The notes beneath the pieces were generated by a model. That model was not told where the DNA came from. It ran no database searches and saw nothing but the letters and a program-made list of their open reading frames with translations. Shown here one piece after another: positions 1 to 7,854 of a stretch of DNA of 26,633 nucleotides. Position numbers and translations under genes: made by a program. This DNA comes from JAAUTS01 sp038250235 (GTDB lineage Bacteria; Verrucomicrobiota; Verrucomicrobiia; Methylacidiphilales; JAAUTS01): assembly GCA_038250235.1 (NCBI GenBank), contig JBBSCO010000040.1, positions 1-26,633 on the forward strand. Reading direction: 5' to 3'. Position 1 is the stretch's first letter. Each line of letters begins with the position of its first letter.

Positions 1-200
1 CGGCCTACATCATCTTTGGCGACAACACCCTTCGTCAAATGGCGCGTTATTATCCGGAAGATGAAGACGATTTCGACAGTATCAGCGGTGTGGGCGAAAA
101 GAAAAAGGCGGAGTTTGCCGCCCTATTTGCCGGAGAAATCCGCAGCTACCTGGAAAACAATCCCAAGGTTCTTTTCCGGGACGTGAAGGATTACAGTTGA
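1..200 (+). CDS. recQ: RecQ-type ATP-dependent DNA helicase, C-terminal fragment (HRDC domain)
   Basis: The reading frame is open from base 3 and stops at TGA 198-200, giving 65 residues of a gene that begins outside the window. The sequence matches the end of an HRDC domain: 'FGDNTLRQMARYYP' followed by 'ISGVGEKKKAEF', the helix-hairpin-helix-like 'GVGEKK' turn of HRDC domains in RecQ helicases and RNase D. RecQ unwinds DNA in recombination and repair, and the HRDC domain contributes to DNA binding. Only the last domain is visible, so RNase D or another HRDC protein cannot be fully excluded. The 'sDxTLRxMAR...P' pattern is most typical of RecQ. The protein ends about 20 residues after the domain, with no extra C-terminal module. 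Confidence 0.75.
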   Translation, partial: AYIIFGDNTLRQMARYYPEDEDDFDSISGVGEKKKAEFAALFAGEIRSYLENNPKVLFRDVKDYS

Positions 201-288
201 TAATCAGGTTAACTACTAACCTGTAAATCATTGTTTGACCTATATTCTCCAGAACTGAAAACACTGGAAAATATAATTCGCGGCCCAG

Positions 289-591
289 TTGAGGGAAGAA
301 ATAAATTTGGCCGAGCTTACCGGAACTTACCCTGCTGCCCCAGAGATGAAATTAGAACCTTTCGGTGGCGGGGTAGAATTGCCAATAGAAAATCCCCAGA
401 TAAACAAACGGGGTTGGTTGAGAGCAGCTTTTTGGGTTCATGAGAAATCACGAACCATGTTCTTCGTCGATTTGTTTTGGAAAAAGACCAATCAATTGAC
501 CACGGCAGACGTCCATTGAGTCAACCAGCGGATTCGCCAGCTGAAATCCCAACTTGGAAAAGGCAGCAGCCCCTGGAAATCAGGGCAATAA
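289..591 (+). pseudogene. RelE/ParE-superfamily-like toxin remnant with in-frame TGA
   Basis: From a TTG at 289 the frame reads 76 residues to TGA 517-519, then continues in the same frame for 23 more codons to TAA 589-591. The total of about 100 residues is a normal length for a RelE-type toxin. The stretch 'RAAFWVHEKSRTMFFVDLFW' then 'KKTNQLTTADV', the stop, and 'VNQRIRQLKSQLGKG' resembles the C-terminal half of such toxins: a beta-strand, the 'KKT' motif, then a helix rich in Arg and Lys. The stop sits where an Arg (CGA) would be expected, so a CGA-to-TGA change is the simplest explanation. The N-terminal part is less recognisable and the true start is unclear. The 3' end overlaps the convergent XRE gene by 12 nt. 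The family call rests on pattern only. Confidence 0.42.
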
Positions 592-1068
592 TTCGGAGAT
601 ATCCACCGCAAAAGCTTTGGCCAGTTTCTGAAGCGTTTTTTGCTGGGGAAAATGCCCGCCTGTTTCTATCACCGCAACATACCCTCGCTTCAACCCGGAA
701 GCTTTGGCAACTGCAGCCTGTGTTTTGAAACCGGATTTGGCTCTTACAGAAAAATACCGTTTTAGAAATACCTGGACACGCGTGTCTGAAATTTTGTCCG
801 CTTTGGCATAGGCCGGATCGTTCGACTTCAAATCTGATTCCCATTCTTCCAGGCTTTGATCAGGCATTACGAGAGGTTCATTGGCACTGATCTCAGCCAA
901 CGTGCGGAGAATATTCTCTTTTTCCTCCGGATCCTTTTCCCGTTCGTACTCAAAACAAAGATGAACCAACGATGCTATCCGTGCTTTATCATCGGCAGAA
1001 ATCCTGACCTGATGAGATAAAGTCTCTGCGCGCTTCAGCGAAGCACGTAAACTCGGATGCCGGGCCAA
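580..1068 (-). CDS. XRE-family helix-turn-helix protein, possible antitoxin
   Basis: The 162-residue protein has a C-terminal Cro/CI-type HTH at about residues 105-160: 'TQAAVAKASGLKRGYVAVIE' followed by 'LQKLAKAFAVDISELL'. The N-terminal 100 residues are charged and helical, with an EREKDPEEKEN segment, and could form a dimerisation or partner-binding region. The only in-frame start is TTG at 1068, because TAA lies eight codons upstream, so the N-terminus may be truncated. It converges tail-to-tail on a broken RelE-like toxin reading frame. Toxin and XRE antitoxin genes are normally co-directional, so a functional pairing here is only inferred and would need a local rearrangement. It may simply be a transcriptional regulator. 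Confidence 0.7.
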   Translation of the reverse strand: MARHPSLRASLKRAETLSHQVRISADDKARIASLVHLCFEYEREKDPEEKENILRTLAEISANEPLVMPDQSLEEWESDLKSNDPAYAKADKISDTRVQVFLKRYFSVRAKSGFKTQAAVAKASGLKRGYVAVIETGGHFPQQKTLQKLAKAFAVDISELLP

Positions 1069-1155
1069 AGTTGCGGCACCAAAACGATATTAAATTCTAC
1101 ATGGAAAACCCCAACTCTGTCGGGAACCATCCTTGTACTTTTTTCCAATCTCCTC

Positions 1156-1851
1156 CTACAACATGAACCCGGAAAGTTTTGTCACGGGCGGTTTCAATTC
1201 CCGTATATGTCCGTCTCCGAGATTATAAATCCAGCCATGCACCTGTAGTTCCTGACCCCGCACCCAGGCATCCTGCACAATGGTTCTCTGACAGACATGC
1301 TGGCGCTGGGCCAGGACAATCAATTCACAAAGCCTGTCAAAACGCGCTTTCCCCGCTGGCAACGCATCCGTCTTGGTCTAGTGCTCACGGGCCACGTCCA
1401 GGATGTGCCGGAGCCAGTTGTCGATCAGTCCGTGCCGTCTGTCCTCCAGGGCGTGATAACACCACCAGCAATCGTAATGGCCTGTAACAATGACACGCTT
1501 CACCGTTAATACACCGACGGCATATTGCAGGACGGAAAGACAATTAAGGTCGCTTTGCGAAACCGCATTGGCCACGTTGCGATGAACAAAAATCTCACCC
1601 GGTAGAAGCCCCACGATCTCATTGGCCGGCGCCCGGTTGTCGGAGCATCCGATCCAGAGATACTCCGGGCTCTGCTGATGGATCAGGTGGGTGAATAAAT
1701 CCGGATTTTTATCCCGGGTGGCCTGATCCCAGACCCGGTTGTTTTTGATCAACTGATGAACGGAACACCTGAAGGGATGGTAAACCAACGTCAGAACCGG
1801 GCACAGCCTCAATTTCCATCCCCAATCCCAAGCTCGACATCCGTTCATCAC
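1156..1851 (-). pseudogene. can: Beta-class carbonic anhydrase, interrupted (amber stop and distorted zinc-site motif)
   Basis: This frame matches bacterial beta-carbonic anhydrase (CO2 + H2O to bicarbonate + H+) along nearly its whole length: 'LWIGCSDNRAPANEIVGLLP', 'GEIFVHRNVANAVSQSDLNC', 'GHYDC', 'HGLIDNWLRHILDVAREH', 'ALPAGKARFDRLCEL' and 'VHGWIYNLGDGHIREL'. The zinc ligands Cys and Asp (CSDNR) and His and Cys (GHYDC) are present. After the last Cys the invariant GGV is replaced by WWCYH. Reading one base later restores GGVI, which implies a compensated +1/-1 frameshift at about 1455-1470. A TAG at 1378-1380 cuts off the last 73 residues in the same frame. No convincing start exists near the homologous N-terminus 'VHQLIKNNRVW' (about 1735-1770). 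The 5' boundary given is the first upstream ATG and lies 30 bp from the divergent gene at 1882. Confidence 0.85.
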
Positions 1852-1881
1852 AGCTCAGAGTTTCAGGGACAGAGCCCAGCC

Positions 1882-2832
1882 ATGATTGATTTCGCCAGAC
1901 CTTTCCAGAAAGCTTTTGATCACACGGCCAAAGTGCTCTTTCAACCCTTCAGCCTCCGCAAATGGTTTTGTCTCGGCTTCAGTGCCTGGCTGGCATCCTT
2001 TCTTACCGGAGGCAACAGCACAAACTTCCAGTTCCCCAGCGGGAACGATTTCAGCCCGGTTACAGGCAAAGGTAATCCCGGACTCGAAAAAGGCGTTTCG
2101 GAATTTTTTGCCAAAATGCTGGATTTGGGTCTCCCCCTCTGGCTCATGGTGCTGGCCCTGTTAACCCTGCTTTTTTGTTTCGTGGTTTTTGTCTTCATTA
2201 TTCTTGGATGCCGCGGGCATTTCATGTTCCTCGACAATGTAATCCATAACCGCGATGAAGTGGCAAAACCCTGGAAGGAGTTCAGCCGCGAGGCCAACGC
2301 CCTCACGCTCTGGCACACCATTCTTAGCCTATTACCACTGATCCTGACCTTCAGCTTTTTCGCTCTCGCCCTGGTCTTTTTCTGGACGGATCTTCTCACA
2401 AGAACCACCCGTCCCTTCACCGCCTACCTGCCTTGGATTCTCGGATTTGCGGCCCTGATGCTCCTCATGCTACCCATCAGCATTTTTGCCTTTTTCCTGC
2501 GCGAGTTCGGCGTGCCCATCATGGCCAAACACCGCTGTTCCGTTTCCAAGGCCTGCGTCCATCTCTGGCACCTGCTGCGGACACGCACCCTGGACTGCCT
2601 CGTCTTCATCTTCATCCGCCTCTGTATGGGATTCGCTTTCATAATCCTGGCCCTGTTTGCAGGTTGCCTGACCTGTTGTCTTGGATTCCTCCCTTATCTC
2701 AACACAGTGGTGACACTCCCCTATCATGTCTTCCGCCAAAGCTTCACCCTGGATTGCCTGGCCCAGTTTGGGCCCGACTACAACCTTTGGCCGGTGATTC
2801 CGCCACCGCCTTTCCCTCCCACCAGCAGCTGA
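1882..2832 (+). CDS. Polytopic membrane protein of unknown function
   Basis: The frame stays open further upstream, but I start at ATG 1882. It begins a sensible protein, 'MIDFARPFQKAFDHTAKVLF', and avoids overlap with the divergent carbonic anhydrase remnant. The 316-residue product has an amphipathic N-terminal region with 'QPFSLRKWFCLGFSAWLASF' and a hydrophilic, Gly/Asn-rich loop. Four or five strongly hydrophobic segments follow (about residues 90-115, 150-175, 180-210 and 235-275), and the tail is Pro-rich. The N-terminal pattern 'lFqPFdlrKWf.lGF.AWLa' is one I associate with conserved uncharacterised inner-membrane proteins of Verrucomicrobiota and Planctomycetota. No catalytic motif is visible and I propose no function. 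Confidence 0.8.
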   Translation: MIDFARPFQKAFDHTAKVLFQPFSLRKWFCLGFSAWLASFLTGGNSTNFQFPSGNDFSPVTGKGNPGLEKGVSEFFAKMLDLGLPLWLMVLALLTLLFCFVVFVFIILGCRGHFMFLDNVIHNRDEVAKPWKEFSREANALTLWHTILSLLPLILTFSFFALALVFFWTDLLTRTTRPFTAYLPWILGFAALMLLMLPISIFAFFLREFGVPIMAKHRCSVSKACVHLWHLLRTRTLDCLVFIFIRLCMGFAFIILALFAGCLTCCLGFLPYLNTVVTLPYHVFRQSFTLDCLAQFGPDYNLWPVIPPPPFPPTSS

Positions 2833-2912
2833 CGAACCAAGCCCATCAGAGGATACTTCCATCCCAGGGATTTCCAGATTCAACGATTGAAAGAAGTTTC
2901 GCCCCCGAACCG

Positions 2913-3044
2913 TTGCATCGGACACGCGAATACGGAATCGATATCTGCCTGAGTCCATTGGAGAGAATGCGGAGACACGGTGAGGCCGTCGGTGAAATTC
3001 AGCGCCTGCAACAAAAGATCGCCGCCCAATATGGAACCCTTTGA
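2913..3044 (+). pseudogene. Small protein coupled to a nucleotidyltransferase remnant
   Basis: From TTG 2913 the frame gives 43 residues beginning 'MHRTREYGIDICLSPLERMR' and ending in a charged helix, 'EIQRLQQKIAAQYGTL'. The pattern 'R.YGIDl.Lt..ERmrrH..a..e...lq' looks like a real short protein rather than chance coding. Its stop overlaps the ATG of the following reading frame (3031) by 14 nt, the arrangement expected for translational coupling. The partner is broken, so this gene is probably a relic as well. It could instead be a truncated longer gene, because the frame is open further upstream, but that part overlaps the membrane-protein gene. Family unknown. Confidence 0.4.
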
Positions 3045-3165
3045 ACTCATCCTCCAGCGCCTTACTAAGGATAAAGTGAAATAGGTGACCGTGGGAGCTT
3101 ACGCTTCCATGCTGCACTGGGCAGAACAAATGACCCCTGACAAAGCTGGGAAAAACCTTATCTGA
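3031..3165 (+). pseudogene. Minimal nucleotidyltransferase (MNT/AbiEii-like) N-terminal remnant
   Basis: ATG 3031 opens 'MEPFELILQRLTKDKVK', which stops at TAG 3082-3084. In the same frame it resumes 'VTVGAYASMLHWAEQMTPDK', then stops at TGA 3163-3165. Together these resemble the start of minimal nucleotidyltransferase-fold proteins: 'f..lL..L....VefvvvGGyAa.lhGs...T.DlD'. The family's GGxA motif is degraded to GAYA, the Ser after 'LHG' is lost, and the DxD metal site is missing because the frame breaks just before it. Proteins of this fold are often one half of two-gene, toxin-antitoxin-like modules, which fits the coupled upstream gene. No confident continuation is seen after 3165. Confidence 0.45.
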
Positions 3166-3431
3166 CCTGAATCCCATCCAGCGCCAGACCCCCCGGAAAA
3201 TACCCCTCGATCTGGAAACACTCCCGACGCGCTCTGTAAAAAATCTTTACTGATCCCGTAAAGCAGGAGAAGGACCTACGGGCTACAGTTCTGGATCATT
3301 CCTTAATCAACCCGGTAATGCAAAACCTACGATGATACCGGTAGAACCTTCGCCTTGCTCAGGATGACAGGTCACATGATTGCTGAGGAGGCAAACTGGG
3401 TTGTAAGCCGAACCGCCCTAAAATTCAGCCG
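3166..3431. other. Non-coding stretch, probably degraded sequence
   Basis: No open frame here looks like protein. The stretch follows the nucleotidyltransferase remnant and may hold its unrecognisable 3' part. A short segment at 3356-3369 (TGCTCAGGATGACA) recurs with one change at 16615-16628, so it may be part of a dispersed repeat. No terminator or promoter is evident. Confidence 0.4.
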
Positions 3432-5378
3432 TCAAGCCTCAGCGCCCAGCTGCTCCAAAACGGAATGCCATTGCTGGTTGAGACGTTCCAAATTCTCGGT
3501 ATTTTCCGACAATTCACGATTTAGGCTGACCATCTCCCCTCCATGGGTGTCAGAATCTTCCAACTTTTTTTCGATTTCCTTCTGCCTTTGTTCCAAACGT
3601 ATGATGTCGCCTTCGAATTGCTCCGCTTCCGTCTGCGCCTTCTTGCGGCTGTTGGACTTGGCCTGGCGTTCCTCGGCTTCCTTACGCTTCTGCTCCTTGG
3701 TCTTGAAGACCGAAACCTTGGGCTTTTCTTCCTCCACCACGTCTTCGGGGGGACGACTGTTGGTCAACTGCTGGCCCGCCGTTAGACCGCTGCGTTCCGA
3801 GATGGCTTTGGATTTTTCCAGGTAGTAATCGTAGTCGCCCGCATAGGGCATCAGTTTCCCGGCTGAAATATGCAACACTGTCTTGGCCAGCGATTTGATG
3901 AAGTAAACATCGTGGCTGATAAAAATAATGGTTCCGTTGTATTGCTTCAACGCCTCGATCAAGGCATCGATGCTCGACATGTCCAAGTGGGTGGTCGGTT
4001 CGTCCATCAACAGAAGATTGGGAGGATCAAGCAACAGTTTGACCAGGGCCAGGCGCGATTTTTCTCCCCCGGACAAGACGCTGGTCTTCTTGAAAACGTC
4101 GTCCCCCTGGAAAAGGAATGAACCCAGCACGGTGCGGGCGGTCTGCTCCGGCACCTCTTTATCAATGCTCATGACTTCCTGTAGGACCGTGTTATTCGGG
4201 TTGAGCATTTCCACACGGTTTTGGGAATAATAACCCGCTAGGACGTTATGTCCGAGCTTACGCTCACCTTCTCCGGGCTGGAGCATACCACCCAGCAATT
4301 TAAGCATGGTCGATTTCCCGGCGCCGTTGGGTCCGACCAGAACCGTCCGCTGCTCGCGTTCGGCTTCGAAATCGATCCCCTCGTAGATTTTCTGCTCGGT
4401 ATAACCGAAATGAACCTTGTCCAGGGCGATGACACGCTGGCCGCTGCGGGGAGGCTGGGGGAATTTAATGCTGATTTTTTTCTCACTGCCTTCCGGAGCC
4501 TCGATCTTCTCCATGCGGTCGATCTGCTTCAGTTTGCTTTGGGCCTGGGCTGCTTTGCTGGCCTTGGCGCGGAACCGGTCGGCGAATCGCTGGAGGTCGT
4601 CGATTTCCTTCCGCTGATTCTTGTAGGCTGCTAAATGCTGGACTTCGCGCGCCGCACGCTGCTCCACATACTCGTCATAGTTTCCGCGATACCGGTTCAC
4701 CTTCTTGTTGCGGATTTCCAGGATGGTGTCGATCAGGGCGTTGAGGAAGGCGCGGTCGTGCGAAATCATCAGGATGGCACCGGGATAATTCTGGAGATAG
4801 GTCTGGAACCAACCGAGAGATTCGAGGTCAAGGTGGTTCGTCGGTTCATCCAACATCAAAAGATCCGGCTCCATGACAAGAAGCCGGGCCAGGTGGGCGC
4901 GCATGATCCACCCCCCGCTCATGGTGCGGGCCATGCGGTTGAAATCCGTTTCGCGGAAAGCCAGGCCGTTCAGGATACGTTTTGCCTTGGGATCGAGTTG
5001 AAAACCGCCCAGCTCCGCATATTTTCCCTGGGCCTCATGATAGGCTTCCGTATCGGTTTTACCCTCAGCCTCACACTGGGTAAGGATACGGCGGAGATTT
5101 CCGTACTCGGGCGTGATGGCAGTGGCCAATTCAAGGACGGTTTCGTCACCGGTAGCCGCTGTTTCCTGGGGAAGATAACCCAGCGTCGTATTGCGGTCCA
5201 TTGCCACGTTGCCCGCATCAGGCTCGTTCTCACGCAGGATGACAGAAAAGAGCGTGGATTTACCCGCGCCATTGGCACCGACCAAAGCCACGCGGTCGCC
5301 GTAGTTGATCTGAAGAGACACGTCTTCGTACAGCGTGCGACCGCCGAAGGCTTTGCTGACATTGGAAAGGCTAAGCAT
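3432..5378 (-). CDS. ABC-F family ATPase (duplicated ABC domains, translation-associated type)
   Basis: The protein has two ABC ATPase domains and no membrane segments, as in ABC-F proteins, which act on ribosomes rather than as transporters. The first domain has Walker A 'GANGAGKST', signature 'MSGGWIMRAHLARLL' and Walker B 'LLMLDEPTNHLDL'. The second has 'GPNGAGKST', 'LSGGEKSRLALVKLL' and 'LLLMDEPTTHLDM'. The linker contains the charged helical 'RAKASKAAQAQSKLKQIDRM' region typical of the P-site tRNA interaction motif. The C-terminal 110 residues are a charged coiled coil, as in Uup and YheS-like members. The SGGW signature and overall order fit the YheS/ABCF3 branch. I chose ATG 5378; a TTG three codons upstream (5387) is also in frame. 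Which ABC-F subgroup it belongs to, and any antibiotic-resistance role, cannot be read from the sequence. Confidence 0.93.
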   Translation of the reverse strand: MLSLSNVSKAFGGRTLYEDVSLQINYGDRVALVGANGAGKSTLFSVILRENEPDAGNVAMDRNTTLGYLPQETAATGDETVLELATAITPEYGNLRRILTQCEAEGKTDTEAYHEAQGKYAELGGFQLDPKAKRILNGLAFRETDFNRMARTMSGGWIMRAHLARLLVMEPDLLMLDEPTNHLDLESLGWFQTYLQNYPGAILMISHDRAFLNALIDTILEIRNKKVNRYRGNYDEYVEQRAAREVQHLAAYKNQRKEIDDLQRFADRFRAKASKAAQAQSKLKQIDRMEKIEAPEGSEKKISIKFPQPPRSGQRVIALDKVHFGYTEQKIYEGIDFEAEREQRTVLVGPNGAGKSTMLKLLGGMLQPGEGERKLGHNVLAGYYSQNRVEMLNPNNTVLQEVMSIDKEVPEQTARTVLGSFLFQGDDVFKKTSVLSGGEKSRLALVKLLLDPPNLLLMDEPTTHLDMSSIDALIEALKQYNGTIIFISHDVYFIKSLAKTVLHISAGKLMPYAGDYDYYLEKSKAISERSGLTAGQQLTNSRPPEDVVEEEKPKVSVFKTKEQKRKEAEERQAKSNSRKKAQTEAEQFEGDIIRLEQRQKEIEKKLEDSDTHGGEMVSLNRELSENTENLERLNQQWHSVLEQLGAEA

Positions 5379-5622
5379 GAGCTTCAAAAACTAGACAGAG
5401 TGCGCCCACTAGGCAAGCCTCAGCTTTTTAGCCATCAAAACGGGAAAATCATTTTAACGCAAAGTCGCTAAGAAGCATAAGTCGCAAGAAGATCGAGGAC
5501 ATCTTCTTTCAGGAGAACTACAGACAATACCAGGTATCCCCCCGACGTTGCGCCTCGGCATTGGCCGGGGCAGGCCGAAACGCCGAACAAAAATAGCGTC
5601 TCAGAGCCTTGGCGCCTTTGCG
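5379..5622. other. Intergenic region with two dispersed-repeat copies and a hairpin
   Basis: This spacer lies between the ABC-F gene and the AsmA-like gene and has no plausible gene. It contains a minus-orientation copy of the CTTTGCGTTAA repeat (5454-5490), a GC-rich hairpin with arms 5552-5559 and 5564-5571 around an ATTG loop (one G-T pair), and the start of a plus-orientation repeat that runs into the stop codon of the AsmA-like gene. The hairpin could terminate the AsmA-like transcript, but it has no T-run. Confidence 0.5.
5454..5490 (-). repeat. Dispersed CTTTGCGTTAA-type repeat, copy 1
   Basis: Read on the minus strand this stretch contains 'CTTAGCGACTTTGCGTTAA', the degenerate tandem 'CTTTGCGxCTTTGCG...TTAA' pattern seen elsewhere in the window. 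It lies about 75 nt upstream of the ABC-F start codon in the same orientation as that gene. Confidence 0.6.
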
Positions 5623-5625
5623 TTA
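5607..5625 (+). repeat. Dispersed CTTTGCGTTAA-type repeat, copy 2
   Basis: The sequence 'CCTTGGCGCCTTTGCGTTA' belongs to the same repeat family as the copies before murJ and rimO. Its TTA is the reverse complement of the TAA stop codon of the AsmA-like gene, so the repeat abuts or supplies the end of that gene. Confidence 0.6.
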
Positions 5626-7701
5626 ATTGCCGTCCGCCTTATATGTCCCAAACACATCCCCCAGCCACCAGCTGAGGCCACGGGCGGCAAGGCCAATGAG
5701 GGCGAAGGGATGGCGGTAAAGAACACTCATGACTTGTTTGACCAGATCCTGCTTGGGCTTTTCCAAAGTGCCGGAAATATTGACCGTCGCCCAATAAAGG
5801 CCGTCGCTGGATTCCTTGAAGACAGTGGTTGTCGCTTTGGGAAGCCATTCGAGATCTTTCTTTCCCAGGCCCACTTTGATTCTGCCACTCAGGCTTTTGT
5901 CGCGGCCCACTAGCAGGTTGCCACGAAGCCCGCAAAGGCCCGGAGACAGGAAATCCAGTTTCGATACTTCGGTTCCCTTGCCCGTCGATTGCCATTCGGC
6001 TCCGGCTCTTTTGAAATCAAGACGCAAAAAGGCCTCGTTTTTCAGGAAGCGGACCACCGCCTTCTGGAAATCCAGATCCTGCAGGCTTCCCTGGGTGATT
6101 TCGATTTTCCCTTCACCTCGTCCCTGCGCCCATTTCCAGTCCTTGGCTTTCCAGCGGATGTCTCCAGCCACATCACCCTGGAAATGTTTGGCCCATTTGA
6201 GAGGAAACCAGGCATGAATTTTTTCCAAACGGAATTTCGTATCCACAGCCACTGCATTTTCCATCGACCATTCGGCACTGCCATTCAGGTAGCCATATCT
6301 ACCCGCATCAAATTCGAAACGATCCGCTCTGAAAAGCCTCTCATCAAAACTGAAATCGATTTGGGCCCGTTTCAGTCCTATTTCCTCGGGAAAGCGGACG
6401 CCGGCTTTTTTGAGGGCGATCACGCTACTGAAGGGAGCTTTGACCGTGGCCCCGTCAAAATTGACCATGCCTTCGGCTTTCGATTCTTTCCAATCATTGA
6501 ACTTCCCTTCCCATTTCAGACGGCCTTTCATACCCGCGTCGAAGCGGGCCTTCAACTGCCGGGGAAGCCAGGCTTCGATGGGCATCTCATCGAAAACAAT
6601 ATCGACTTTCCCATCTCCCTCCTTCCACCCGTAATCCAGATTCCCGCGGATGCGGGCCTTGTTGCGGATGAGGAGTTCAACTTGTTCCGCATGAAAATGT
6701 TCTTTCTCGATCTTAAAAACCAGGCTGCCTTTTTCGAAATCGAACTGCAAAAGCTCCGGATTGTTATGGAGTTTCGACAACTGGTCTAACCAGACCCAGT
6801 CGCGCAACAGCGTGTCCCTCACTTCAAGTTTTCCCGTGCTGAAAATCTCTTTACCTGTTTTGTCCGTGTTCCAGTCCAGGCCTCCGCTGATGCGGCCCGA
6901 CAATTTGCCTCTCAGATTTTCCGGCATGGTCTGGTCAAAAGGCATGTCCTTCAGTTTGACCACGGCCTTGACCGATTTATCCTCGCGCATGCCAACCGTT
7001 GCCACGATCAGTGCGCTGGCCGGATCGTTGTTGATCCCGGTCAAGAGGGCGCTTTCAATGTCCATTTTCTCTCGCGTGATGAGCATGCGGAGCTGTTTGA
7101 TCTGGAGTTCGGGAAGGAGAGGAAATTCGAGAGTGCCGTTGTAAATGAAATACTTGAAATCACGTTCGATCATGGTGGCGCCGAGATGCACATCCTTAAG
7201 CTTTCCCTCCTTGCCCATGAAAGGAAAGGTGACCAATGCTTTGGGAGTTTCGATCCACTTCGCGTAAAACCGCTGCGGCATCAGCCAGGCATACCAGGGC
7301 TTCTTTCCTTTGACGGGAGTCTTCTTTAACTCGTCCTGAGGCAGGCGGAGGGCGAACTCTCCTGCTTCAATATCGATACGATCGATCTGCCAGACCCGCC
7401 AAAGCACGGCCCATGGATTGAATTTTCCTTTGACCCCGTGCGCGTTCAGGGAACCGATGGCCTCACCGGGCCAACCTTCGCTCGTGTATTCCGCCGTCGT
7501 TGACGTCCAGTCCTTCACCGTGAGCGGGGCGAATTCACCGTCAACCTTCATCGCTTTTGAAACTTCTCTGGAAAGCATACTGCGGAAGCTTTCCGAATTG
7601 AGCCAACTTTCGAGGGGGGCATCCGCGTAGGAAAAAAGGAAGCCTAGGGCGATCCCGGCGACGAGAAGAAATCCGCCCAGCCATTTCAAAAAACAGTGCA
7701 C
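5623..7701 (-). CDS. AsmA-like large envelope protein
   Basis: This 692-residue protein has one N-terminal hydrophobic segment (about residues 6-24, 'FLLVAGIALGFLFSY') followed by a long periplasmic region of short beta-strand-rich repeats. Examples are 'LSGRISGGLDW', 'ARIRGNLDYGWKEGDGKVDI', 'GYLNGSAEWSMENAVAVDTK' and 'GDVAGDIRWKAKDWKW'. It ends with 'VNISGTLEKPKQDLVKQV', the late 'v.i.GTl.kP' pattern of AsmA/TamB-type proteins. Such proteins form long beta-groove structures linked to lipid transfer and outer-membrane homeostasis; a role for this protein is inference. The start is GTG at 7701; no ATG precedes the signal anchor. It is transcribed toward the ABC-F gene but 245 nt away, so shared transcription is uncertain. 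Confidence 0.75.
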   Translation of the reverse strand: MHCFLKWLGGFLLVAGIALGFLFSYADAPLESWLNSESFRSMLSREVSKAMKVDGEFAPLTVKDWTSTTAEYTSEGWPGEAIGSLNAHGVKGKFNPWAVLWRVWQIDRIDIEAGEFALRLPQDELKKTPVKGKKPWYAWLMPQRFYAKWIETPKALVTFPFMGKEGKLKDVHLGATMIERDFKYFIYNGTLEFPLLPELQIKQLRMLITREKMDIESALLTGINNDPASALIVATVGMREDKSVKAVVKLKDMPFDQTMPENLRGKLSGRISGGLDWNTDKTGKEIFSTGKLEVRDTLLRDWVWLDQLSKLHNNPELLQFDFEKGSLVFKIEKEHFHAEQVELLIRNKARIRGNLDYGWKEGDGKVDIVFDEMPIEAWLPRQLKARFDAGMKGRLKWEGKFNDWKESKAEGMVNFDGATVKAPFSSVIALKKAGVRFPEEIGLKRAQIDFSFDERLFRADRFEFDAGRYGYLNGSAEWSMENAVAVDTKFRLEKIHAWFPLKWAKHFQGDVAGDIRWKAKDWKWAQGRGEGKIEITQGSLQDLDFQKAVVRFLKNEAFLRLDFKRAGAEWQSTGKGTEVSKLDFLSPGLCGLRGNLLVGRDKSLSGRIKVGLGKKDLEWLPKATTTVFKESSDGLYWATVNISGTLEKPKQDLVKQVMSVLYRHPFALIGLAARGLSWWLGDVFGTYKADGN

Positions 7702-7767
7702 AGCTTTTGATAGACGAAAAGTAAAGACCAGGACAGGGGAAATGCCGGCAGCATGTCCGTTTCATTG

Positions 7768-7797
7768 TTGTAGGCGAGGTTTCGTAACCCCGGTTCT
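7768..7797 (+). repeat. GTAGG-type dispersed hairpin element, copy A
   Basis: The segment 'TTGTAGGCGAGGTTTCGTAA' followed by CCCCGG resembles 'TTGTAGGGCGCCTCGGTGTA' followed by GCGCC at 12870-12894. Both begin TTGTAGG and fold into a short GC-rich stem around a T- or G-rich loop. This looks like a small dispersed intergenic hairpin family. Two copies are too few to define its limits. Confidence 0.4.
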
Positions 7798-7810
7798 TCA
7801 TCGATACCTT

Positions 7811-7830
7811 CCGGGGCTTTAAAGCCCCGG
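7811..7830. repeat. 20-bp perfect palindrome
   Basis: CCGGGGCTTTAAAGCCCCGG is an uninterrupted perfect palindrome between the divergent AsmA-like and yhbY genes, about 50 nt before yhbY. It could be a binding site for a dimeric protein, a cruciform or RNA hairpin, or part of a dispersed repeat. No T-run follows, so it is not a standard terminator. Confidence 0.8.
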
Positions 7831-7854
7831 CTGTAAAAAAGCCGTGCTTGGCAT

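Noticed and set aside
4635..5471. 278-codon plus-strand frame opposite the ABC-F gene
   Set aside because: It is antisense to a clearly coding ATPase with all its motifs; its translation has no recognisable features.
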